6,376 bases of DNA from Xanthobacteraceae bacterium (GTDB lineage Bacteria > Pseudomonadota > Alphaproteobacteria > Rhizobiales > Xanthobacteraceae). The DNA lies in contig JASHQO010000506.1 of assembly GCA_030039105.1 (NCBI GenBank), positions 1 through 6,376 of the forward strand. Direction: 5' to 3'. Every line of letters starts with the position of its first letter. Position 1 is the first letter of the stretch. Made by a program: the position numbers and the translations under genes. The notes under the pieces were generated by a model. The model was not told where the DNA came from. It ran no database searches and saw only the letters and a program-made list of their open reading frames with translations. Positions 1-4,801 of this stretch are shown here, in pieces.

Positions 1-1274
1 CCGCGCCCGCCGCCGCGCGACGCCATCTCCGAGCGTGCCGGCATCTCGGCGCGCGACGGCGGCGCCGCTTGGGCCACGCCGGCGCCGTTGCCGCCGCGCG
101 AGGAATCGCCGATCGAGCGGATCACCTCGTCGGGCGTCGGCAAGTCGGCCGCATAGGCGATGCGCACCAAAACCATCTCGGCGGCGGCGATCGGCCGGCC
201 GGCGGCCTCGACCTCGGCGATGCCCTTGAGCAACATCTGCCAGGTGCGCGCCAGCACGCGCATCGAAAGCTTCGCCGCAAAGGCGCGGCCGCGCGTGCGT
301 TCCGCCTCCGTGAGCGACACGTCGTCCGCCACCGCCGGCACGACTTTCACCCGGGTGACGAAATGGGTGAATTCGGCGAGATCGCCGAGCACCATGGCCG
401 GATCGGCGCCGGTACTATACTGATCGCGCAGCTCGGCCAGCGCCCGCGCAATGTCAGCGCGCATCAGCGCTTCAAACAGATCGATCACGCGCGTGCGATC
501 GGCGACGCCGAGCATCTGCCGCACGTCTTCGGTGCGCACCGGGCCCGCGGCATGGGCGATCGCCTGGTCGAGCAGCGACAGCGAATCGCGCACCGAGCCT
601 TCGGCGGAGCGCGCGATCAGCGCCAGCGCCTCGGGCTCGGCGGCAATGCTTTCCTTGTCCGCGATCGCCTGCAGGTGCTGCACCAACAGCGCCGCGTCGA
701 CCCGGCGCAAATCGAAGCGCTGGCAGCGCGACAGCACCGTGATCGGAACTTTGCGGATCTCGGTGGTGGCGAAGATGAACTTGGCGTGGGCCGGCGGCTC
801 TTCCAGCGTCTTCAGCAGCGCATTGAAGGCGGCGCCGGACAGCATGTGCACCTCGTCGAGGGTATAGACCTTGTAGCGCGCCGAGACCGGCGCATAGCGC
901 ACCGCGTCGTTGATCGCCCGCACGTCGTCGACGCTGTTGTGCGAGGCGGCATCCATCTCGATGACGTCGAGATGGCGCGAGTCCATGATCGCCCGGCAGT
1001 GCACGCCGAGCACCGGCATCTTGACGGTCGGGGCGGTGATCGAGCCGTCGGGCAGCTCGTAATTGAGCGCGCGCGCCAGAATGCGCGCCGTCGTGGTCTT
1101 GCCGACGCCGCGCACGCCGGTGAGGATCCAGGCCTGCGGGATGCGGCCGGTCTCGAACCCGTTCGACAGCGTGCGCACCATGGCGTCCTGGCCGATCAGG
1201 TCGTCGAAGGTGGCAGGCCGATAGCGGCGCGCCAGCACGCGGTAGGAGCCCGTCGATGTCGTCGCGTCGTTCAT
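1..1274 (-). CDS. dnaX: DNA polymerase III subunit tau/gamma, N-terminal part (runs off the left edge)
   Basis: This is the clamp-loader ATPase that loads the sliding clamp and links the replicative polymerases to the helicase. Reading the minus strand from the ATG at 1274 gives 424 codons without a stop up to the window edge, starting MNDATTSTGSYRVLARRYRP. Visible motifs are the Walker A (GVRGVGKTTT, residues 53-62), Walker B (LDEVHML, D140-E141), the SRC motif (S182-R183-C184) and a sensor 2 region (GSVRDSLSLLDQ, R229). From about residue 385 the sequence turns low in complexity (Gly/Ala/Ser/Pro), as in the linker after domain III, so the C-terminal tau-specific part lies outside the window. 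The zinc-binding module between Walker A and B has only Cys93 in place of four cysteines. No clear Shine-Dalgarno precedes the ATG, but no other in-frame start fits. It lies downstream of ffs on the same strand with no obvious terminator between them. Identity is secure. Confidence 0.97.
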   Translation of the reverse strand, partial: MNDATTSTGSYRVLARRYRPATFDDLIGQDAMVRTLSNGFETGRIPQAWILTGVRGVGKTTTARILARALNYELPDGSITAPTVKMPVLGVHCRAIMDSRHLDVIEMDAASHNSVDDVRAINDAVRYAPVSARYKVYTLDEVHMLSGAAFNALLKTLEEPPAHAKFIFATTEIRKVPITVLSRCQRFDLRRVDAALLVQHLQAIADKESIAAEPEALALIARSAEGSVRDSLSLLDQAIAHAAGPVRTEDVRQMLGVADRTRVIDLFEALMRADIARALAELRDQYSTGADPAMVLGDLAEFTHFVTRVKVVPAVADDVSLTEAERTRGRAFAAKLSMRVLARTWQMLLKGIAEVEAAGRPIAAAEMVLVRIAYAADLPTPDEVIRSIGDSSRGGNGAGVAQAAPPSRAEMPARSEMASRGGGR

Positions 1275-1315
1275 GCCAGCGCAATATAATAATATGTGAG
1301 CGATGTGTGAGAGGG

Positions 1316-1412
1316 TGGGAGGCTGACGAGCGACCCGAACCGCGCTCGTTAGGGCTGCTTCCTTCCGGATCTGACCCGGTTGGCGAGTGGCTCGTCCACC
1401 GCCAACCTCCCA
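1316..1412 (-). ncRNA. ffs: Signal recognition particle RNA, small bacterial (4.5S) type
   Basis: This is the RNA scaffold of the signal recognition particle. It binds Ffh and docks with FtsY to target membrane proteins co-translationally. The minus strand shows the universally conserved apical domain at 1376-1353, including GGTCAGATCC and then GGAAGGAAGCAGCC, which is the GGAA tetraloop and the asymmetric loop bound by the Ffh M domain. The ends pair: UGGGAGG at 1412-1406 with CCUCCCA at 1322-1316. An internal GACGAGC (1396-1390) pairs with GCUCGUC (1331-1325). The resulting single hairpin of about 97 nt fits the short form found in most Gram-negative bacteria. The exact ends are inferred from the closing stem and the promoter spacing. 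No U-rich terminator follows, so transcripts may continue into dnaX. Confidence 0.95.
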
Positions 1413-1418
1413 GCCCTT

Positions 1419-1447
1419 TATATCGGCCGCCGATGGGGAGAAAGCAA
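1419..1447 (-). promoter_or_regulatory. Probable sigma-70-type promoter of ffs
   Basis: On the minus strand a TTGCTT (1447-1442) is separated by 17 bp from GATATA (1424-1419). The predicted SRP RNA 5' end at 1411-1412 lies 7-8 bp downstream of this -10 hexamer, the expected distance. An overlapping TATAAA (1422-1417) could serve as the -10 instead, with a 19-bp spacer. The fit of spacing, hexamers and RNA end makes it credible, but it is a prediction from sequence only. Confidence 0.6.
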
Positions 1448-1457
1448 GCGCCGTGGA

Positions 1458-1475
1458 TTGCGCGCTTGTGCGCAA
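1458..1475. repeat. Short inverted repeat TTGCGC-N6-GCGCAA between ffs and the hicB-like gene
   Basis: A perfect 6-bp dyad (1458-1463 and 1470-1475) with a 6-bp spacer lies 10 bp upstream of the ffs -35 element and about 45 bp upstream of the hicB-like start, between two divergently oriented genes. It has the size of a repressor operator. Function is unknown, and a chance dyad in GC-rich DNA is possible. Confidence 0.3.
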
Positions 1476-1520
1476 ACGGCCCCTGCGATTGAATGAAACT
1501 AAGCCCTGATCTTTGGATGC

Positions 1521-1730
1521 GTGATGCGCTACGCGATTGTCATCGAAAAAGCCGGGGGTCATTGCTCGGCCTACGTGCCAGACCGGCCTGGTTGTGTCGC
1601 GACGGGCGCAACAGTGGCCGAGGTCAAGGCTGAAATCCGCGAGGTTATTCGATTTCACATAGACGGTCTCAAGGCCGACGGCTCGATGGTGCCGACACCG
1701 ACGAGCATCGCTGGATACGTCGAAGCGTAG
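1521..1730 (+). CDS. Solitary HicB-like (UPF0150) antitoxin-fold protein
   Basis: A 69-residue protein with the compact HicB fold. It begins MRYAIVIEKAGG, followed by the characteristic SAYVPDRPGCVATG segment (about residues 16-29), the helix TVAEVKAEIREVIRFHIDGL, and a C-terminal PTPTSIAGYVEA that is typical of this short family. In HicAB modules such proteins neutralise the HicA mRNA interferase. This form lacks the C-terminal ribbon-helix-helix or HTH DNA-binding domain of full-length HicB. No HicA-like ORF fits on either side: upstream is ffs, and the next gene encodes a HIT protein. Its role is therefore uncertain; it could be an orphan antitoxin, a regulator, or a leftover of a degraded pair. 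The start could be the GTG at 1521 or, more likely from the family N-terminus, the ATG at 1524. No strong Shine-Dalgarno is seen. Confidence 0.85.
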   Translation: MMRYAIVIEKAGGHCSAYVPDRPGCVATGATVAEVKAEIREVIRFHIDGLKADGSMVPTPTSIAGYVEA

Positions 1731-1760
1731 TGAAATTCGGAAACCGGGTGGTCGCACCGC

Positions 1761-1783
1761 GCCGTTGCGATCGACGGCTTTCT
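1761..1783 (+). terminator. Weak terminator-like hairpin after the hicB-like gene
   Basis: GCCGT (1761-1765) and ACGGC (1774-1778) can form a 5-bp stem with an 8-nt loop, followed by TTTCT. It lies 31 bp past the hicB-like stop and before the HIT gene. The stem is short and the T-run is poor, so it could equally be chance or only a mild attenuator. Confidence 0.25.
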
Positions 1784-1797
1784 CTGAGCGAACGCTT

Positions 1798-1803
1798 GAG
1801 GGA
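1798..1803 (+). promoter_or_regulatory. Ribosome binding site that fixes the GTG start of the HIT gene
   Basis: GAGGGA lies 8 nt upstream of the GTG at 1812. It supports this non-ATG start over the in-frame ATG at 1899, which would remove the family-typical N-terminus. Confidence 0.65.
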
Positions 1804-1811
1804 TTAAAGGC

Positions 1812-2252
1812 GTGCACGAAACTGGCTGGTCCTTGCATTCTCAACTCGCCGCCGACACCGTTCCGGTGTGCGACCTTCCGCTGTCGCGGCTCTTAGCGAT
1901 GAACGATGCTAACTTCCCGTGGCTGATCCTGGTGCCGCGCCGTGCCGGCGCGAGCGAGATGATCGATCTCGGCGCCGAGCAGGCGCTGCTGATGGACGAA
2001 ATCTCGCTGGTGTCGCGTGCACTCAAGGACGAGACTCGCTGCGACAAGCTCAACGTCGCTGCAATAGGCAACGTGGTGCCGCAGCTCCACGTCCACATCG
2101 TGGCACGGCGCAAGGACGATGCGGCCTGGCCGAAGCCGGTGTGGGGCGCGGCGCCGCGGCGCCCATACGATCCGGCCGTGCTCGACGCGTTCGTGGCGAT
2201 CGTTCGCGATCTGGTGCGTGGCGCCTACGAAAGCTCCCGCCCGACGTCGTAA
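1812..2252 (+). CDS. HIT-family (histidine triad) nucleotide-binding protein with a Q-x-H-x-H triad
   Basis: A 146-residue HIT-superfamily protein. These are small nucleotidyl hydrolases or transferases acting on substrates such as AMP-lysine or diadenosine polyphosphates. The N-terminal half carries DLPLSRLLAMNDANFPWLIL (residues 21-40) followed by VPRRAG, the beta-sheet core of this branch. The triad region is GNVVPQLHVHIVARR (residues 86-100), followed by DDAAWPKPVWG. In canonical HIT proteins the motif is H-x-H-x-H with the middle His as nucleophile. Here the first position is Gln91, with His93 and His95 retained, so the presumed nucleophile remains. To my knowledge this Gln variant is usual for this bacterial subfamily, so it is probably not a defect. 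The gene starts at a GTG with a good ribosome binding site. Its last 28 bp overlap the 3' end of the opposite-strand monooxygenase gene. The physiological substrate is unknown. Confidence 0.9.
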   Translation: MHETGWSLHSQLAADTVPVCDLPLSRLLAMNDANFPWLILVPRRAGASEMIDLGAEQALLMDEISLVSRALKDETRCDKLNVAAIGNVVPQLHVHIVARRKDDAAWPKPVWGAAPRRPYDPAVLDAFVAIVRDLVRGAYESSRPTS

Positions 2253-3421
2253 TCGTACAGCCAGCCGACCTGGAACGCCGTGGTGTCTTCGCCGCCGAAG
2301 CGTTCGCGCAGCGCGAACTTGATGTCGCGCTTCAATCGCGCCCACGGCGAGGCGAGGTGGTTCTCCTTGGCGCGGGCGCGGGCGCCGAGCACGGCGGCCT
2401 TGGTGCGCGGCACGCGCAGGCGCTCGTAGTTCGCCAGCGCGGCGCCAAGATCGTCGCCGTCGCGGGCGATCGCGGCGGCGAGCACGCAGGCATCCTCGAT
2501 CGCCATGCCGGCGCCGGTGCCGAGATAGGGCAGCATGGCGTGCGCCGCGTCGCCGAGCAGCGTCGCCCGGCCGACGCTCCATTTTTCCAGAGGATCGCGG
2601 TCGTACAGCGCCCATTTGTACCAGCGCTCGCTGCACCGATAGAGCTTTGTCAGCGCCGGATTCCACGCCGCGTAGGTCGTCATCACCTCGGACACGTCGC
2701 ATTCGTGGGTCCACGACTCTTCGGTCCAGGCGTCGCTGTCGACATGGGCGACGATGTTGAGCAGCTCGCCGCGGCGCACCGGGTAATGCACGACGTGGCC
2801 GTGCGGTCCCATCCACATCAGGCCGTTGGCGGCATCGATGTCGGCCGGTAGCGCGTCGGCCGGCGCCATGCCGCGCCAGCAGATGCAGCCGGTGAAGCGC
2901 GGCTTGTCGGCGCCGAACAGGCTTTCGCGCACCGCCGAATGAATGCCGTCGGCGCCGACCACGATATCGGCTTCGATCGCCGAGCCGTCGGCAAAGCGCG
3001 CGCTTGCGACGCGTGCGCCGCCTTCGACGCCGACGCAGCGGGCGCCGAAGCGGATCGTCGTCGCCTGCAGCGCGCCGGCCACAACCTCGAGCAGATCGGC
3101 GCGATGCACGGACAGATTCGGTGCGCCGAATCTTTGGCGGAAATCGGCGCGCCTGGTGCGCGAAATGTAGCGGCCGCTTTTCCAGCTACGGATATTGAGG
3201 AAGTTGGTCTCCGCCGCGATGCCGTTGACGGCGCTCTCCAGGCCGAGCGCGCGCAGCGCCTTCACCGCGTTGGGGGTGAGATTGAGCCCGGCGCCGATTT
3301 CGGAGAGCGCGCCGGCCTGCTCGCAGACCACGGTCTCGGCGCCGCGCCGTTCCAGCGCCAGCGCCGCCGCAAGCCCGCCGATGCCGCCGCCGACGATGGC
3401 GATGCGAGGTTGACGCGGCAT
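2225..3421 (-). CDS. FAD-dependent aromatic-ring monooxygenase, group A (salicylate / 3-hydroxybenzoate hydroxylase-like)
   Basis: A 398-residue single-component flavoprotein hydroxylase of the PHBH fold, expected to use NAD(P)H and O2 to hydroxylate an aromatic substrate in the cytoplasm. Family fingerprints are all present: the Rossmann GxGxxG dinucleotide motif IVGGGIGGLAAALALERRGA (residues 9-28) with the ribose-binding Glu34, the DG motif VVGADGIHSAVR (154-165, contacting FAD and NAD(P)H), and the GD motif ATLLGDAAHAMLPYLGTGAG (286-305, binding FAD ribose). The segment WYKWALYDRDPLEKWSVGR before the GD motif is typical of the salicylate and 3-hydroxybenzoate hydroxylase group. Full length for the family. 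No ring-cleavage or transport genes lie nearby, so the substrate cannot be assigned. The start ATG at 3421 has a strong GGAGGG 8 nt upstream. It is divergent from the nitrilase remnant and nudC, and convergent with the HIT gene. Confidence 0.93.
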   Translation of the reverse strand: MPRQPRIAIVGGGIGGLAAALALERRGAETVVCEQAGALSEIGAGLNLTPNAVKALRALGLESAVNGIAAETNFLNIRSWKSGRYISRTRRADFRQRFGAPNLSVHRADLLEVVAGALQATTIRFGARCVGVEGGARVASARFADGSAIEADIVVGADGIHSAVRESLFGADKPRFTGCICWRGMAPADALPADIDAANGLMWMGPHGHVVHYPVRRGELLNIVAHVDSDAWTEESWTHECDVSEVMTTYAAWNPALTKLYRCSERWYKWALYDRDPLEKWSVGRATLLGDAAHAMLPYLGTGAGMAIEDACVLAAAIARDGDDLGAALANYERLRVPRTKAAVLGARARAKENHLASPWARLKRDIKFALRERFGGEDTTAFQVGWLYDYDVGRELS

Positions 3422-3429
3422 TGCGGGAG

Positions 3430-3435
3430 CCCTCC
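3430..3435 (-). promoter_or_regulatory. Strong ribosome binding site of the FAD monooxygenase
   Basis: Minus-strand GGAGGG ends 8 nt before the ATG at 3421, confirming that start codon. Confidence 0.7.
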
Positions 3436-3480
3436 GGTTGCTATTGACGTTGATCCGAGAGCCGCGGACGGGTCAAGCGC

Positions 3481-3527
3481 CGCTGCCCGGAATCTCCCCT
3501 GCGGGAAAAGGTGAACAGAGGGCAGCG
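3481..3527. repeat. Inverted-repeat element with an inner degenerate CTCCCC-tgc-GGGaaaaGG hairpin
   Basis: A perfect 8-bp inverted repeat, CGCTGCCC (3481-3488) and GGGCAGCG (3520-3527), encloses 31 bp. The centre, around 3493-3513 (TCTCCCCTGCGGGAAAAGG), is a shorter imperfect dyad resembling the dispersed 'TCTCCCgcaaGCGGGAGAGGG' palindromes that are frequent in intergenic DNA of Bradyrhizobium-like genomes. It lies between the divergent monooxygenase and the nitrilase remnant. It may be a decayed dispersed palindrome or a stem-loop in either transcript. No T-run follows on either strand. Confidence 0.4.
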
Positions 3528-3595
3528 AGCGTCGAGCGCCGCGACTTGACCTTCGTGCAGGCCGCGGCTTCAATCCGGCGCAACTCGCAGGCGGC

Positions 3596-3601
3596 AGGAG
3601 G
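3596..3601 (+). promoter_or_regulatory. Very strong Shine-Dalgarno retained in front of the nitrilase remnant
   Basis: AGGAGG lies 5 nt upstream of the ATG at 3607. It is one of the best ribosome binding sites in the window, yet it serves a broken gene. The frame it opens closes at a TGA (3844-3846) overlapping the nudC start, so it may now feed translation of nudC. Confidence 0.7.
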
Positions 3602-3606
3602 GAAAC

Positions 3607-3805
3607 ATGAGCTTTCGCAGCGTCATCGTGCAGCCGATTGCGCACCGTCCCGGCGCGGACGAGCAAAATGTCGCCGATGCCGTGCCTGCGATCGAGCCCG
3701 CCGCCCACGCGGCGCGGATTTTGCCTGCTTGCCGGAAATCTATCCGGGCCGTGGCGCATGCCGGCCGGCTTCGATCCGGCCGCGGCCGTTGCGCCAGGGC
3801 GCCGA
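3607..3805 (+). pseudogene. N-terminal remnant of a carbon-nitrogen hydrolase (nitrilase superfamily) with two frameshifts
   Basis: Three successive frames join into one recognisable N-terminus. Frame A from the ATG at 3607 reads MSFRSVIVQPIAHRPGADEQ and on to EPAAHA (to about 3711). Frame B then reads GADFACLPEIYPG (3711-3749). Frame C reads GPWRMPAGFDPAAAVAP (3746-3796). LPE holds the catalytic Glu of the nitrilase superfamily; the later Lys and Cys of the Glu-Lys-Cys triad are absent. Each junction is explained by loss of one G from a G-run: near 3710-3712 (expected GGG, seen GG) and at 3746-3748 (expected GGGG, seen GGG). About 65 codons survive of an enzyme normally near 260-330 residues, because nudC begins at 3843. 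The start codon and Shine-Dalgarno are intact. Sequencing error could produce the two indels but not the truncation. The family call rests on motif recognition, not a search. Confidence 0.72.
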
Positions 3806-3842
3806 ATGATGGCTTCGGCTTTGTCCCGGCCATTTGCCTATC

Positions 3843-4799
3843 ATGACTGAGCACCCCGACCTCGGACCGCGGCCGCAGCTCGGCTATACGTCGAGCGCGA
3901 TCGACCGCGCCGCCGATCGCCGCAGCGACGACGCGGCGCTGGCAAAATTCCTGCGCCACGACCGCGCCGCCGGCTATGTGGTCGGCGGCGAGATGGTGGT
4001 GATGAAGCAGCGGCGCGACAGCGCCGATCCGCTGTTCTCGCCCGCGGAAGCGAACGCGCTCGGCCCGGTGCGGGAAACGATCTTTCTCGGCTTGTTGGAC
4101 GAGGCGCCGCGCTTCGGCTTCGGGCTCGATGCGAAGTCGATCGAGCCGCTGAAAGCGCGCGACGATCTGAAAATCACCGATCTGCGCAGCATCGCCGTGC
4201 ACGGCCTGGTCGACGCCACGCATCTGCCGCTGCTCGCGGAAGCCAAGGCGGCGCTGGTCGGCTGGCACGCGCGCCACCGCTTTTGCCCCAATTGCGGCAT
4301 GCCGACGAATGTCATGCAGGGCGGCTGGCGGCGCGATTGTCCGGCCTGCAAGACCGAGCATTTTCCGCGCACCGATCCGGTGGTGATCATGCTGGCGATC
4401 GCGGGCGACCGCTGCGTGCTCGGCCGCTCGCCGCGGTTTGCGCCGACCATGTGGTCGGCGCTTTCCGGCTTTGGCGAGCCGGGCGAGACCATCGAAGAAG
4501 CGGTGCGCCGCGAGGTTTTGGAAGAGACCGGCATCAAATGCGGCCAGGTCAAATATTTCATGTCGCAGCCGTGGCCGTTTCCGTCCTCGTTGATGATCGG
4601 CTGCCATGCCCAGGCGCTGTCCGACGCCATCGCGATCGATCGCAGCGAGATCGAGGAGGCGCGCTGGTTTCATCGCGACGAGTTGGCGCTGATGCTGGGC
4701 CGCCGCCATCCCGACGGCCTGACCACGCCGCCGCCGGTGGCCATCGCCTACCATCTCATTCGCAGCTTCGTCGAGGACGGCTGCCAGGTTCTTGGTTGA
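3843..4799 (+). CDS. nudC: NAD(H) pyrophosphatase / RNA deNADding Nudix hydrolase NudC
   Basis: A 318-residue Nudix enzyme that hydrolyses NAD(H) to NMN(H) and AMP. In E. coli NudC also removes NAD caps from RNA 5' ends. Domain order is an N-terminal NUDIX-like domain (about 10-140), a zinc ribbon with four cysteines (FCPNCG, C148 and C151; CPACK, C166 and C169), and the catalytic Nudix domain. The Nudix box is complete (G209 to I231, G-x5-E-x7-REV-x-EE-x-GI, metal ligands around E224, E227 and E228). It is followed by SQPWPFPSSLM (241-251), the SQPWPFP signature that separates NADH pyrophosphatases from other Nudix proteins. The ATG at 3843 is preferred over the TTG at 3834. It has no Shine-Dalgarno of its own, and its ATG overlaps the TGA that closes the frame opened at 3607, which suggests translational coupling. 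The stop is 2 bp before the PfkB-family start, so the two genes very likely form an operon. Confidence 0.95.
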   Translation: MTEHPDLGPRPQLGYTSSAIDRAADRRSDDAALAKFLRHDRAAGYVVGGEMVVMKQRRDSADPLFSPAEANALGPVRETIFLGLLDEAPRFGFGLDAKSIEPLKARDDLKITDLRSIAVHGLVDATHLPLLAEAKAALVGWHARHRFCPNCGMPTNVMQGGWRRDCPACKTEHFPRTDPVVIMLAIAGDRCVLGRSPRFAPTMWSALSGFGEPGETIEEAVRREVLEETGIKCGQVKYFMSQPWPFPSSLMIGCHAQALSDAIAIDRSEIEEARWFHRDELALMLGRRHPDGLTTPPPVAIAYHLIRSFVEDGCQVLG

Positions 4800-4801
4800 G
4801 C

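Noticed and set aside
69..1289. A 406-codon open frame on the plus strand opposite dnaX
   Set aside because: It is antisense to an unmistakable dnaX, is rich in Arg/His/Ala with no domain, and arises because GC-rich codon bias leaves the complementary frame open.
1256..1492. A 78-codon plus-strand frame across the ffs region
   Set aside because: It is antisense to the SRP RNA and its promoter and has no recognisable protein features.
1893..2816. Long minus-strand frame of 307 codons and its plus-strand counterpart at 1919-2851
   Set aside because: Both run across two real genes (HIT and FAD monooxygenase) in the wrong frames and contain low-complexity Arg/Ala-rich sequence.
3607..3846. A real 79-residue protein starting at 3607
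   Set aside because: Only the first 35 residues resemble a protein family. The continuation of that family lies in the other two frames, so this is a frameshifted remnant, although it may still be translated as a leader.
3570..4754. A 394-codon minus-strand frame opposite nudC
   Set aside because: nudC has complete zinc-ribbon and Nudix motifs on the plus strand; the opposite frame is a compositional shadow.
4283..4801. N-terminal extension of the PfkB kinase frame into nudC
   Set aside because: The extended part is an out-of-frame translation of nudC. The ATG at 4802 yields the normal family length and N-terminus.
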